NCBI GenBank assembly: GCA_030411725.1
Contig: MU839835.1
Location: 496,001-560,000, forward strand
Reading direction: 5' to 3'
Origin: Echria macrotheca
Lineage: Eukaryota > Ascomycota > Sordariomycetes > Sordariales > Schizotheciaceae
DNA length: 64,000 nt
The notes under the pieces are model-generated. The model saw only the letters and a list, made by a program, of their open reading frames with translations, was not told the DNA's origin and made no database searches. The position numbers and the translations under genes are program-made. The stretch's first letter is position 1, and every line of letters begins with the position of its first letter. Below, piece by piece: positions 21,625 to 33,936 of this stretch.

Positions 21625-23961
21625 ATGGGCTACTCCGACACCGACAAGCTCGCCATCAACACGATCCGTGTTTTGGCTGTAAGTCGCAACAATGCAACCC
21701 CGCCCCCGCCATCATCACGGTGCCCCGCTATCGCCATCCCTTCCGGACAGAAGCTCACCAGATGATGATCGCAGGCCGATGCCACCGCTCATGCCAATTC
21801 GGGCCACCCGGGCGCGCCCATGTAAGACATCAATGGCGGAAGCTGGAAGACAGGCACTGACGTACGCAGGGGTATGGCGCCCGTTGCCCACGTCCTCTGG
21901 AACAAGATTATGAAGTTCAACCCCAAGAACCCAAAGTGGCTCAACCGGGATCGCTTCGTTCTCTCGTAGGTGTCTCAACCCGAACAAAGACGCATCTGAC
22001 CCGTCTAGCAACGGCCATGCCTGCATGCTCCAATACGCTCTCCTCCACCTCTACGGCTATGCCCTCTCGATCGATGACATTAAGGCCTTCCGCGTAGGTT
22101 TTCCCGGAAACAAGGCCGGCAGCTGCTAACCAGATCAGAGTGTTGACAGCATCACCCCTGGCCACCCCGAGGCCCATGACACCCCCGGCATCGAGGTGAC
22201 GACTGGCCCCCTCGGCCAGGGTATCTCCAACGCTGTCGGTCTCGCCATGGCCCAGGCTCACACCTCGGCCACCTTCAACAAGCCCGGGTTCGAGCTGGTC
22301 AACAACTACACATACTGCTTCCTCGGTGACGGCTGCTTGATGGAGGGTGTCTCGTCCGAGGCGTCCTCTCTGGCCGGCCATCTTCAGCTCGGCAACCTGA
22401 TTGCCATCTGGGATGACAACCACATCACCATTGACGGCGACACCAACCAGGCCTTCACCGAGGACGTCCTCAAGCGGTACGAGGCGTACGGCTGGCACAC
22501 CCTGACCGTTGGTGACGGTGAGAACGACCTCGACGGCATTGAGGCCGCCATCAAGAAGGCTCAGGAGGTCAAGGACAAGCCGACCCTCATCAGGCTCACC
22601 ACCATCATCGGCTATGGTTCCAAGCTGCAGGGCACCCACAGTGTCCACGGCTCGCCCCTCAAGGCCGATGACATCAAGCAGCTCAAGGAGAAGTTCGGCT
22701 TCAACCCCGAGGAGAGCTTTGCCGTTCCCCAGGAGGTCTACGACCTCTGCCACCAGGCGGCGTCGCGCGGTGCCGCCGCCGAGGAGGAGTGGAACCAGCT
22801 GTTTGCCAAGTACGCCGAGCAGTACAAGTCTGAGCACGACGACCTCGTCCGCCGCCTCAAGGGAGATCTCCCCGAGGGCTGGGAGAAGTCGCTGCCCGTC
22901 TACACGCCGGCGGATCCCGCCGTCGCTTCGCGCAAGCTGTCCGAGACGGTGCTCAACAAGATCTATGGGGTCATTCCTGAGCTCATCGGTGGCTCTGCCG
23001 ATCTTACTGGTTCCAACCTGACGAGGTGGAAGGGTGCTATCGACTTCCAGCCCCCGTCGACGGGTCTCGGCGATTATACCGGTCGGTACATCCGTTTCGG
23101 TGTCCGTGAGCACGGTATGGGTGCCATTATGAACGGCCTCGCCGCATACGGCACTCTGCTCCCGTACGGCGGTACTTTCCTCAACTTCGTCTCGTACGCC
23201 GCCGGCGCCGTCCGTCTTTCTTCGCTGTCGCAGGTCCGCACCATCTGGGTTGCGACGCATGACTCGATCGGCCTCGGTGAGGACGGTCCCACTCACCAGC
23301 CTATCGAGACGCTCGCCCACTTCCGCGCTATCCCCAACATGATGGTCTGGCGGCCAGCTGACGGTAACGAGACGAGCGCCGCTTACTACGTCGCCCTGAC
23401 GTCCAAGCACACGCCCAGCATCATCGCTCTTTCCCGCCAAAACCTGCCCCAGCTCGAGGGTTCCACCATCGAGAGGGCCATCAAGGGCGGCTATGTTCTC
23501 CATGAGCAGGAGGGTGCCCAGATCACTCTCGTGTCGACTGGTTCCGAGGTGTGCATCTGCATTGATGCCGTCAAGGAGCTGGCCGAGAAGCACAACATCA
23601 AGGCGCGCGTTGTCTCGATTCCTTGCACCGAGGTGTTCGATGTTCAGCCTAAGGACTACCGTCTCAGCGTCCTTCCGGATGGCATCCCGTCGTTGTCGGT
23701 TGAGGTCATGAGCACCCTGGGTTGGGAGAGGTATACGCACGAGCAGTTCGGTCTGAACCGGTTCGGTGCTTCTGGCGCCTACAAGGATGTGTACAAGGCA
23801 AGTTTTTTGTCGTCGTTATTTGCTCTTGCTAACAGTCCGTGTAGAAGTTCGAGTTCACCCCTGAGGGCATTGCCAAGCGCGCCATTGCGACGGTTGACTT
23901 CTGGAAGGATGTGCCCAATATCCGGTCGCCGATCAACAGAGCTTTCCAGCAGATCATCTAA
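21625..23961 (+). CDS. Transketolase
   Basis: Thiamine-diphosphate enzyme of the non-oxidative pentose phosphate pathway, transferring two-carbon units between sugar phosphates in the cytosol. Six exons: 21625-21678, 21775-21821, 21870-21965, 22009-22093, 22139-23797 and 23845-23961 (685 aa, normal length). Motifs: NTIRVLAADAT with [13 protein letters not shown] (N-terminal), [14 protein letters not shown], the ThDP motif [13 protein letters not shown]...[31 protein letters not shown] and the C-terminal [12 protein letters not shown]. The last intron (23798-23844) has a GC donor (GCAAGT) and a normal TAG acceptor. The family sequence [12 protein letters not shown] is obtained only with that splice. 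Confidence 0.96.
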
Positions 23962-24478
23962 GGAAAGGGATGGGATGGGGTAGTGTAGGCAGTGGGTCGG
24001 AATAAAAAACAAAGATGCTGTTTTGGTGTCGGCAGATTATTGGAGCAAACTTTACGAATGAAACCTGATAGAATGACTTGCATCGCGGTTGACGTGGTCC
24101 ACGTCTTGCTGTCTCCGTGACAGCCACGCGGCGGTGCTAAAAATATGCGAACTGATAGAAAAGGAGAGGAAGTCCAAGCCGTGACAAAGTCTCAGAGAGA
24201 AAGCTTCGAGCAGAGTTGAAATGGAGTTGCGATGGAGTGTCGTCACTTTTGAGTACCCCTGTGGCTTGACAGGGGTGCGCACTGGGCAGCTGTCGGCCCT
24301 TCCACTACAAGGAAATGCCACCTCGCGACTGGCAGCTCCAGCGGGTCTCCAACTGCGCAAACAGACACACCCGACACAGCTTCTGCCCTTTCTGCACTGC
24401 CTGTACCGGATCCATCAATTGCCTGCTGTGCACCAGAACTCGAACTCTAGACTGGAATCCCGTCCACCAGAAGCCGCC
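23962..24478. other. Intergenic, no gene seen
   Basis: About 520 bp comprising the transketolase 3' UTR and the promoter and leader of the coiled-coil gene. Nothing else recognisable. Confidence 0.5.
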
Positions 24479-26210
24479 ATGGACGACGAGAAGGCCAAGG
24501 CCGAGAAGCTAGCGGCCGCCAAAAAGAGGGTAAGCTCGTCGAGGACCCGTCCAAGCTTCATAACCTGACGATGGAATCCGCGCAGGTCGAGCAGATGAAG
24601 AAAGCGAAAGCCAAGAAGGCCGGCGGAAGCACGACCGCAGCAAAGAAAGACGGCGCTGCCGATGCGCCTGCTCCCTCGCCCAAGGAGCCCGACCACGCCG
24701 AGGACGCTGCCGCCCAGCCCGCCGAAGAAGACACGCCGGTTTCGCCGACCACCACCGCGCCCTCGCTCGCACAACAGTCGAAAGCCCGGTCGGCTTCGTT
24801 CCTACAGGGTACCGGGGGAGGGCCGCTGTCGCCTGGTCCGTTCAGTCCAGACGGCGAGACGGCGCCGGATATCTACCGCAAGCATGTGATGAGGATCGAG
24901 GAGCTCGAGAAGGAGAATAAGCGGCTGAGTAAGGAGGCTCAGGATGCGGAGAAGCGGTGGCAGAAGGCCGAGGAGGAGCTGGCGGATCTGAGGGAGGTGG
25001 AAGGGGGGGAGGGAACAAAGGGAGAAGGCGCTGGTGGTATCGAGAAGCTGGTGCGTATGGACGGGTCACAACATTCTGGGTGATTATATGCTAACTCTTG
25101 TGGCAGAGGAACGAAATCACAGCGCTGCAGCGCCAGAACGCGCAGCTACAAGCGCAGGTCTCGCGGGGCGGGCCCGGCACGCGCCACGGCTCGTCGCCGT
25201 CGGTGTCGATGGCGTCGCCGGCTGGGGAGCTCGAGGCCCAGCTGCAGTCCAAGTCGGCGACGATCGAGACGATGGAGTTAGAGATGTCGCGGCTGCGCGC
25301 GCAGGTTGAGCGGCTGTCGGTGTCGGCGTCGACGCCGTCGGAGCAGATCGCCGCGCTCGAGGAGAAGCTGGCGCGCGCCGAGAAGGCAGCGGCCCTCGCG
25401 CAGCGGGAGCTGACCGACCTCAAACGGAATCTCGAGCGGGCGACGGAAAAAGCCGTCAAGGAGGGCTCGGAGCGGACATCGGCTGAGACGAAGCTAAGGG
25501 CTCTGGAGCGGGAAAACGCCGAGGTGGTGGCTGCCAGAGATGAGTTGGCGAAGAAGGTGGACGCGCTGGAGAAGAAGGTGGCTACCCTGACGACGCTTCA
25601 TAAGGAACAGGATGGGCGGACGCAGACGCTGCGCAAGGACAAGGAGCGTGTTGACAAGGAGGTGGCGGAGCTCAAGCAGAAGATTGAGAAGGTTGAGGCT
25701 GACAATTTCCGGCTGCGAAAGAAGGACGCGGCTGAGGGCGGTGGCGACGACGAAGGGGTCGACGAGCTCGAGAACGAGGGGCGCTTGCGTCTGGAGAAGC
25801 GGGTCCGGGAGTTAGAGGCCGAGAACAGCGACCTCCGCAGGGGGATCTGGCATGAAAAACGCAAGGAGATGCAAGTCGGGCCAGATGACGCCGCTCGGTT
25901 CGAGAATGTCGATCTCGGAGGCTCACCGTGGCAACGCAAGGCGCCTAGCGTCGGCGGTGGAATTGGCGATTTCTTCACTAGCGGGTTGAACGCGCTGACT
26001 GGAACGGGACATGAAGAGTTGCTAGAGGACGACGACATGGAGTTTGACGAGGAGGCGTTCCGAAGGGCGCAGGAGGAAGACCAGAAGAAGCGGATCGAGC
26101 GGATCAAGGATATCAAGCGGGGGCTGAAGAACTGGGAGGGCTGGAGGCTGGACTTGGTGGAGAATAGGAGAGGGGGCGGAGAGGGTATCGGGGAGATCTT
26201 CGAGGTTTAA
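24479..26210 (+). CDS. Coiled-coil Golgi-matrix-like protein (golgin/M-protein-repeat type)
   Basis: Exons 24479-24529, 24586-25050 and 25107-26210 (539 aa). The N-terminus MDDEKAKAEKLAAAKKRVEQMKKAKAKK is the basic amphipathic start common in fungal golgin-like proteins. A Pro/Ala/Thr-rich disordered stretch (about 35-110) follows, with SFLQGTGGGPLSPGPFSPDG. Long heptad coiled coils (about 115-420) contain many E/K/L/R residues. An acidic segment LLEDDDMEFDEEAF precedes the C-terminal KNWEGWRLDLVENRRGGGEGIGEIFEV. No GRIP or GRAB signature is certain. The architecture suggests a vesicle-tethering scaffold, inferred from composition and N-terminus only. Confidence 0.75.
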
Positions 26211-26738
26211 GGAAGACCGATGCAGCAGGTAGTTTGTAGGTGTTTTATGGTGGATTAGTGTAGAACATAGCGGAGGAAGCATGGAACTCGGAGAGGATGC
26301 GGTGGTTGTCAGTGCTAAGGGGAAAGCTGGTATTCATAGACTCGCCATCCATTCGGCCAAGTCTGGAGTTGATATCTGTTAGGGATTGAGGTCAGGAGCC
26401 GACATCCTCAATAGACCTGTTCATAAGGACCTTGAAAAGTAGGAGCCACACACTTAAGCTTAAGGTAATCACCACGCTGAATTTCCTTTGCTTGACCGTC
26501 CTGGACGCCTGAGAGCTCCTGCCACACACCGATGAGCCAACTTGACAATCGCGCATGGACCAGCTCCGCAACGGTTTGCGCAAACTTTCATCAGACAACC
26601 TGAGTGGCCGTTCATCTCACCACATCAATCTTCTAAACCGGTTAATACCGAACATCCTGTTGTTGTTGGTTTCAGGCCTCTCTGAATTGATTCCCCAGAA
26701 CTCAAAAATCATCGCGAGGGTAGAACAACTGGAAAAAA
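26211..26738. other. Intergenic, no gene seen
   Basis: About 530 bp between the coiled-coil gene and translin. No motif recognised. Confidence 0.5.
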
Positions 26739-27718
26739 ATGGCACCCGCTGCACTCATCGACCCCGCGCTGTTCGACCAGCTCAAGACCAATATCGAGCA
26801 GGACACGGAGATCCGCAAGGAGATTGAACGGCTGGTCGACGACCTCTCGCAGAACGTGTCGTATACCCAGGGCCTGCTGTCGCGGATCCATTCGACGCCG
26901 CGGGCAAAGTGTTTGTCCTTTTCTTTTGTCGCGATCATTTTTTTTCGATATAATGGGATACCCACCCCGCTAATTGCATATATACACAGACTCGACGCTG
27001 CTTCCCCAGGTGGAGGAGGGGATTCGCAAGGAGATCGAGAGTGTTGCTGCGCTGGGCAAGTTTGCTTCGGGGCATCCGTATTTCAAGTACGATTTGTTTC
27101 TCTTTGTGGTAGAGAATGGGAATGGGGTGGATGGATGGGCAGATAAGCAGATGGCTGATGGTTGTGCTTGTGCAGGTATAATTATAAGTGGACACGGCCG
27201 ATGCAGGATGCCATCTCGACGGTGGCACTCTGTGCCTGGCTGGGCGGCCTGGGTACGGAGACGAAGCCGGGTGAGGTCGGACGGTTGTTGAAGCTCGAGG
27301 AGGTGGGCGAGCTATTTGGCGGTTTGTTTTTTTGACTCTTCCTACCTACCTATCCCAGATGTTTTTCCCAAAACTGACATTTTGTGTCGCAATAGTCCCG
27401 GTCAACCTCAAGGATAAGGACGCATTCCACATCACCATCGAGGAGTACCTCCTCGGACTCATTACCATCGTCGACGAGCTCAGCCGGCTCGCTATGAACT
27501 CGGTCACGCTGGGCGACAACGAGATGGCGGTGCAGATCAGCGGCTTCATCAAGGATCTGCATGCCGGCTTCCAGGTGCTCAATCTTAAGAACGATATCCT
27601 GAGGAAGCGGGCGGATTCGATCAAGTACTCGGTGAAGAAGGTGGAGGATGTGGTGTATGACTTGTCGCTGCGGAATCTGCTTCCTGCCAAGGCGGAGGCT
27701 ACCAAGATGGAGGAGTGA
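26739..27718 (+). CDS. Translin family protein
   Basis: Single-stranded nucleic-acid-binding protein; translin with its partner TRAX forms the C3PO ribonuclease. Exons 26739-26910, 26990-27086, 27176-27321 and 27396-27718 (245 aa, usual length). The first donor is GTTTGT, chosen because it alone joins in frame to give ARAKYSTLLPQVEEGIRKEI. Motifs: HPYFKYNYKWTRPMQDAISTVALCAWLG, FHITIEEYLLGLITIVDELSRLAMNSVTLGD and LLNLKNDILRKRADSIKYSVKKVEDVVYDLSLRNLL-like helices (here starting VLNLKND). No TRAX gene is in the window. Confidence 0.93.
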
Positions 27719-27848
27719 TCCTGGGGAATGATGCATTACCAAGAAAAGCTTTTTGTAGACGCGACTCCAAAAAAAAAAATACAGTTAGTGAAACTGTTGA
27801 TCTAGATGTTGATGATGAAAGTGAGTGAGTGAGAGTGTGAATGTGCTG

Positions 27849-27860
27849 AACCCTAACCCT
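27849..27860 (+). promoter_or_regulatory. Telomere-repeat-like box AACCCTAACCCT
   Basis: Two telomere units, 85 bp before the chosen ATG of GPI11. Fourth of six boxes. It lies in the short 226 bp gap between translin and GPI11. Confidence 0.5.
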
Positions 27861-27944
27861 CATCCTCGAAAGTGCCAAATCCCTGACACCTCCGTCTCGC
27901 AACACAAATTGTCCCACAGCAAGCAACAACACCATCCCGCAAAG

Positions 27945-28838
27945 ATGCCGCTCATCGACCCAGTGACCATGTCGTCCTCACTCACCAAGGGCGGTGCCCA
28001 ATTGCCCACGGCCAAGGGAAAGGACGCCCCTTCTTCAGAACCAACCATCCAACCCATCCAGATCAAGCCGACGCCCGTCGCGCAGGCGGCCCGCCACGTC
28101 TTCCCTCTACTGCTCGCCAGCCTCTTCGCCCTGCAATTCCGCCCGCTCGTCGCCGACCCCGTGTCCACGATGCTTACCAGTCTACCCGTCGTCGCACTCC
28201 TTCAACTAGCATACGTGCTCGTGTGTCTGCCCGCCGCGGGGTCGCAGGGCGGCGGCGCTTCTACTGCTAGTGGGAAGCAAAAGACGGGCCGGAAGGTCCG
28301 GCCGGGGGAGAAGAAGAAGGGGATGGGCGGCGGCGCTGCTGCTGAGCTTGTGGGGCCTAATGCGCCTGTTGTATGTTTCTCCTTTTTTTTCAATTCTGTC
28401 TCTTGGTGGGAGTCGTAGCTGACAAGTGGGGGGGGACTACAGGCTTCGATTCTTTCCCTCGTTCTCAGCGTCCTCGCTATCCCGCCGCTTTACATCGCTT
28501 TTGTCTGCTTCGGCGCGCCGCTGTACACGCTTGTTGCTCATACTGGTCTTTGCGCGGCACACCTCGCTGTGCTCTCGCTCTTTCCGCTGTTTTACGTGCA
28601 CGGTGTCGATGGGGGCGCCTGGCGGGCTGTGGGCGCGTTCCAGGCGCCGTTTGATGAGGTGTTTGGGGGGTTCGTCGGGGCGTTCGTGGGCGCGTGGTTG
28701 GGCGCGGTGCCTATCCCGCTTGATTGGGACCGGGACTGGCAGCGGTGGCCTGTTACGATTCTGTGTGGGTTGTATGGCGGGTGTTTGCTGGGGAGGGTGC
28801 TGGGGGGCAGTTTGTTCTGGGGGAAGAGGGTGGCTTGA
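27945..28838 (+). CDS. GPI11: GPI-anchor ethanolamine-phosphate transfer subunit (PIG-F/Gpi11)
   Basis: ER membrane partner of the GPI ethanolamine phosphate transferases that finish the GPI anchor. Exons 27945-28370 and 28443-28838 (273 aa). Start MPLIDPVTMSSS; an in-frame upstream ATG at 27825 lies before the telomere-like box and adds Pro/Gln-rich sequence, so it is less likely. Hydrophobic helices: HVFPLLLASLFALQF; MLTSLPVVALLQLAYVLVCL; ASILSLVLSVLAIPPLYIAFVCFGAPL; HLAVLSLFPLFYV; GGFVGAFVGAWLGAVPIPLDWDRDWQRWPVTILCGLYGG. The WLGAVPIPLDWDRxWQxWPxT segment is the PIG-F family signature. A Gly/Lys-rich cytosolic loop separates helices 2 and 3. Confidence 0.92.
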
Positions 28839-29389
28839 GGGAGGTAATAAAAGATTCGGTTGGTATTATAGAATGTAGACGGTTTGTAGGAGGTGTTGTA
28901 TATATACTTTTTGTTTGGTCAATGGCACATATCACCACGGGGTCGGTTGAAGCAGGTCGGTTGAAGCAGGGTTGTGTGTCTGGATGCGAGATTTCCTGAA
29001 AAGGAAAATTATTCAAGCATTGGAAATCAGATCTCAAGCTTCCTCTTGAGATTCTAAGCAGCCTGAAGTGCGGGACATGTACACAGCTTCAGCATTCCCA
29101 TCAGTTGAGGACCAGCCCAACCATCCGGTCGTTCATGGTCGGATATAAAATCTTGTCCACTCGGCGCGTCAACGCGTAAAGCTCCCCACCAAACGGCCCG
29201 AGCGCCGAGCTTTCAACATCTCGACCTCCATGTCCCTATCGGGGTCATCTACCCATCTATCGGGGCGCTCGGATAACCACCACACCTCCCACAGCGAGAA
29301 TCTCAAAGTGAAAGAAGTTTCCATGCCGTGAACAGCTGTCCTCGCCCAGGTTTACATCTGCCCCCACGCCACCGCCGGCGACCGTAACA
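28839..29389. other. Intergenic, no gene seen
   Basis: 550 bp. A TATA-like GATATAAAATC lies at about 29141, upstream of the mitochondrial carrier ATG. Near 28945-28971, GTCGGTTGAAGCAG is directly repeated. Confidence 0.5.
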
Positions 29390-30593
29390 ATGGCTGCTCC
29401 TCCGACTGCCGGAGAGCCGTCCTCCAAGCCGGCGCCGGCTCCTTCGGCCGCTGTTCCTCCGAACCCGGCGAAAAACTACAAAGGGTTCGTCGCCGGTATC
29501 TTTTCGGGAGTAGCCAAGCTGGCCGGTAAGCCTTTTCTCAGCGTCCTCCTCCTCCTACCTACTTCATCTCATCTCCTCATCTCCTCAGCTCTCAGACAAC
29601 AAAATTTCTCTCTCTTGATCCCCTTTCATGAGATGTATGTAGCTTACACCAACCAACCAAATACTAACATTGATTTCACAGTCGGCCACCCCTTCGACAC
29701 AATAAAAGTCCGCCTCCAAACCACCACATCCTCACGCTTCAGCGGACCCCTCCGTAACTTTATCCCTCCCCCATCCCCTTTCCCTTTCATCACCACCATC
29801 TCACACAAACCGTGTATATCCAGAATGCGTAGCCCAAACCCTCCGCAACGAAGGCCTCCCAGGCCTCTACAAAGGCGCCACCCCGCCTTTAGTCGGCTGG
29901 ATGTTCATGGACAGCATAATGCTCGGCTCGCTGACCGTCTACCGCCGCCTGCTGCGCGACAACCTCTTCAACCCTCCCTGGCACCCGCTGCACGACCCGT
30001 CCACCCCCCTCCCGCCGCACGGCCACGGGCTCGCGGGCATCATGGCCGGCGCGACGGTGAGCTTCGTCGCCGCGCCCGTCGAGCATGTCAAGGCGCGGCT
30101 GCAGATCCAGTACGCCGCCCGCAAGAGCGACCGGCTCTACGCGGGGCCGATCGACTGCCTGTCCAAGATCTATAGACACCACGGGATCCGCGGCGTGTAT
30201 CACGGCCTGGGCGCCACGCTGCTCTTTCGGAGCTTCTTCTTCTTCTGGTGGGGCAGCTATGATATCTTCTCGCGCTGGATGCGCGAGCACACGGCGCTGG
30301 GCCCGGCGGCGATTAATTTCTGGGCGGGCGGGCTGAGTGCCCAGGTCTTTTGGGCCACGAGCTATCCCAGTGATGTGGTCAAGCAGCGGATCATGACGGA
30401 TCCGCTTGGTGGTGGTCTCAATGATGGTGTCAAGCGGTTTCCCCGGTGGAAGGATGCTGCGGTAGCTGTGTATAGGGAGGGAGGAGCTCGCGGGTACTGG
30501 CGTGGGTTTCTGCCATGCTTCTTGCGGGCCTTTCCCGCTAACGCCATGGCGCTCTTCGCTTTCGAGGGTGTCATGCGCGCGCTGCCCGAGTAA
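29390..30593 (+). CDS. Mitochondrial carrier (SLC25 family), carnitine/amino-acid-carrier-like
   Basis: Inner-membrane solute transporter. Exons 29390-29525, 29682-29753 and 29824-30593 (325 aa). Three tandem repeats carry the PX[DE]XX[KR] signatures: GHPFDTIKVRLQ, AAPVEHVKARLQ and SYPSDVVKQRIM. Second-half motifs are LYKG, VYHGLGATLLFR and GYWRGFLPCFLRAFPANAMALFAFEG. The AFPANA(A/M)...FE ending is common to the carnitine/ornithine/Ymc1 branch. The substrate cannot be set from sequence by eye. The N-terminus is Ala/Pro-rich. Confidence 0.88.
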
Positions 30594-30873
30594 ACTGTGT
30601 CTATCCGTGAAGAACAACTTTGTACAAAGCATTTAGACGGCAGGTATTTATGGGAGACGGAGTCACAGCGCATAGAATTACACAAAATCATCAAGTAAAA
30701 CGTGACAGCGAAAAGTGAGACGAACAAGCCTCTGGCCCGAACGCCTCGCCACCGAGATGGCTTCCAGGTCTTCCATTAACTCCTGGTATCCGCTATGCAC
30801 ATCCGTCTAAATCCCCTATTTTGTGGTATCCCATGCCAGATGAACCGCAGACCGTCCGAGACCATCCACCCGC

Positions 30874-31504
30874 TTACTCGTCATCCTCATCGGCCTCGTC
30901 GTTGACGACGTTGAAGAACTTGAGCTCGTAGACACCCTTAGAAGTCGACACCACGCGGAGCCAGTCACGGAGCTGCATCTTCTTGAGGAACTTCTTCGTG
31001 CTGTGCCAATTGTCAGCCTCCATCACCTTATCATATCCACAGAGGGTTCCATACAGGTACTTGAGGTAGCGGCCAGAGAGCTCGTTGTGGGCCGTGATCT
31101 CGATCTTGCCGTCGCCCGACTGCGAGATCTTGATCGTGTCGCCGAGGTTGCCGACGCGGCCGTCAACCTTGATCTTCTCGTTCAGGAACTTCTCGAAGGC
31201 CGAGACGTCGAAGATCTTGTCGCTGGCGGGCTGCGAAGCGTTGATGACGAACTAGCGGGCCAAATGTCAATTCATCACTCGGAAAAACGATTGCATAGAA
31301 TAGAACTCACCTTCTTGGTCGTCTTGGGGCCCTTGCCCTTGGCGCCAGACTTCTTCTGTAGTTCCCAACGGAGATGACTTTAGCCTACTGCTTCACGCCA
31401 TGGTAACCCGTAATCCTCGGGCCAGCAAAGCTGGACCGGCGAGGGGGTACTGGGCCAACAGCAAAGCGGTGTCAGGTAAAATAACATACAGTAACGGGAG
31501 CCAT
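30874..31504 (-). CDS. RPL22: 60S ribosomal protein eL22
   Basis: Four exons (minus): 31490-31504, 31311-31355, 31055-31251 and 30874-31000 (127 aa). Start MAPVTKKSGAKGKGPKTTKKFVINASQP. Core motifs are [58 protein letters not shown] and the acidic tail DEADEDDE. The first coding exon is only 15 nt (MAPVT) and intron 1 is the longest (134 nt), as often in fungal ribosomal protein genes. Convergent with the mitochondrial carrier (280 bp between stops). Confidence 0.96.
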
Positions 31505-33203
31505 TGCTTCGATAGATGATCCGGTGTGAGGATTGACGGAGTGTCGGGTTCGTGTGGTGAGGTCGCAAAGAGGTGATATCCTGCGCCTTGGATGGTTGGT
31601 GGTGGTCAAGAAAAGTTCGCGAAGCCGGCGAAATTGAAATGTGTGGTTGGAAATTTAGGGCTCAGTGGTGGGGCATGAGGACCCCTGTTGTGGGGTCGTG
31701 GGGATTTCAGTCCAGGGTTAGGGTTCGACCTCCAAGATCTTGACGGGGCAGTTTTTTTTGCAGCTGAAGGCTCAGATATACTGTGTAGTGTAGGGTGTAC
31801 ACGTACTGAGTATTATCGATGAACTCCAATAGCATTCTACACTAAGTGTATACCTCTCAGCCTTCTTCACCTATAGTCTTGCAGCATGGAGGGTATCTCC
31901 CAGGCCCGTCAGTTCCAATGATAAACGGAACTCCATTCATGCCGAGGTATTCGTCTCGAGTTCGAACCAAGGCGGCCAAAAAAGCTGCGGCAACCGTTCG
32001 CCAAGTACCGTCGTCCGAATATAGCCGGCCATGATCTCGACGGTTCATCACATGATGGTTCGAAACCCGCTGCGCCACATTTGACGCCACCCTCAAGGTC
32101 AACGAGACAATGTGATGTCATTCTATGGCTCGGCAAGCGTAGCGTACGTCACGACCAAAGCTTCGCCTGTGGACAAGATCGAATACGCAAGCAAAGATGG
32201 CGCTGTCGGGAGTGTATTGCCGTGTTGCGATCCTATGATGTGAACGATTGCCATCGTGCCACAGTTCGCACCACACGAATTGGTGTGAGAGCGCAACACC
32301 GAAGAGTGATCCGCAAGCATCCGCGACATCGGGACCTTGCGTAAACAGAGTGGCTGACCGCCCTGGGGCTCCGGAGGCCGCGAACCAGCGCCATCTCGAT
32401 CCGTTCCCGTTGGCCAAGACTGGCCCGCCGCGCGCTCCGTCAGCCTAGCCACCTTTTCTTCAGCCAGATGGATGTGTCCAAGTCGAAGCGGTTCCGTGTT
32501 TTCCGGCCGCCTCCGGATCGATTTGAACGGCTCGACCGCCGCCTCGGTAATGAGTTGAGATGAGACTCAATCTCGAAGCTGTTGACTAAGAAAACGAATG
32601 AGACTCGGAAAGCCGACAATGGCATTTATCACCTTATCTCAGCTCTAGCCAGTCGTAACCCATGCCTCTCCAGCCATCCTGATGCTTACCATTGCTGGCT
32701 TGGAGGGACCTGGCACCACGCAACGCCAATGTCTCTGGTCGCCTGAGCTGCAGCAGCGGGACAGCGAGCAGCGCTAACGAGGCCCGTCGGCCAATCAGAG
32801 CCCCAGGACCCCACTATCGCATCGGCAGGGAAGTCCACGGTCTTTGCCAAGGCCGCCGGATTCGACAGAGGCTATGACGCACGTCGAGGGGTCCCCGACC
32901 ACCGCAGGAGGCCGTTTGTTCAGCAAGAACCGGACACCTGCTCTGCATTCTTGCACCAAGCAGCAAGAAGCCGTCAGCCAATTTGCATTCTTGGCACTTG
33001 CCCCGGTCTGGCCATTGCCTGCTGACAGTCTTGTTCGACCGACGTATTAATACACCGCAGTAGCCCCGCCATCCAACTACTTTTTGTTGCCAGCCACTCC
33101 TCATTCTCGAACCACTCGCAAACTACGCAATCCGATTGCAAAGAACGAATTGAAAACCTCAGACCAACCACAAGAGTCTCAGTCAGACCACAAAACCTTC
33201 AAT
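31505..33203. other. Long intergenic region RPL22/PMP3
   Basis: 1.7 kb divergent promoter region with no gene supported; frames here are short and lack motifs. It contains the telomere-like box 31714-31725. PMP3 probably has a long leader from about 33040. Confidence 0.5.
31714..31725 (-). promoter_or_regulatory. Telomere-repeat-like box (AACCCTAACCCT on the sense strand of RPL22)
   Basis: Two telomere units, 210 bp before the RPL22 ATG. Tbf1-type factors regulate ribosomal protein genes through this motif in several yeasts. Fifth of six boxes. Confidence 0.6.
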
Positions 33204-33488
33204 ATGCCCTTCACCGCCAGGTATGCCCATTGATCAGCCTTTGCGATAGTTCAGAACTGACGCATCAAACAGTGACATCTGCAAGATCGTCTTCGCCGTC
33301 CTGCTCCCTCCTCTCGGAGTCTTCCTCGAGAAGGGCTGCGGCGGTGATCTCTGCATCAACATCCTCCTCACCATCCTCGGTGTAAGCATTTCTCCCTGAT
33401 CCCGGGTATCCGACAACTCGGCGGACTAACACTCGTCTAGTACATTCCCGGCATCATTCACGCCCTGTACATTATTCTTAAGTATTAA
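33204..33488 (+). CDS. PMP3: Plasma membrane proteolipid Pmp3
   Basis: Small UPF0057/Pmp3 membrane protein that modulates membrane potential and salt tolerance. Exons 33204-33220 (17 nt), 33273-33381 and 33441-33488 (57 aa, typical length). The product is MPFTASDICKIVFAVLLPPLG, then VFLEKGCGGDLCINILLTIL, then GYIPGIIHALYIILKY. Both helices and the loop signature PPLGVFLEKGC are intact. It is too short and split to be noticed as a simple open frame. Convergent with the YLF2-like GTPase. Confidence 0.96.
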
Positions 33489-33936
33489 TGTCACGGAGAT
33501 CCTGGCGGTTGCGCGCTTCGGCGGAAAGCGTCTGCTCAGGGGTGATTGCCGAACGGTAGCACCGACCGAACAAGCTCGACGCACTGCCTACGACTTGACG
33601 CAGCCATGGAGAGAGTTTAACGGCGTCGGGGGATCGCATCGTCTCACGACATGGAGATGGTAACGGGAGCATGATCATGTTTCACGAGCGCCGGATTCTG
33701 GTTTCGACACGGTACTTGTTCGGTTCTTCTGTCGAGTTTCTTTCCTTTTGGTGGTAGTTGGTTTCTTCACGAGCCGATAGAGGCTTTAATATCATGATAC
33801 CCGACATGTTGGATGGATATGAAGGTCGGGGTTGACCTAGTCACTGTCTCATGCCGTGACCCGTCATGTTTGTTCTCCCACAAGGTCTCAGCCGACATCT
33901 AACGGTCCCGTCGACCTGCCGGGATACCCCGCGGGA
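33489..33936. other. Convergent 3' intergenic region
   Basis: About 450 bp between the stops of PMP3 and the GTPase gene. Presumably 3' UTRs. Nothing else seen. Confidence 0.5.

Noticed and set aside
21941..23740. 599-residue open frame antisense to transketolase
   Set aside because: Shadow of codon bias in the transketolase exon; no family features, and it would cover most of the sense gene.
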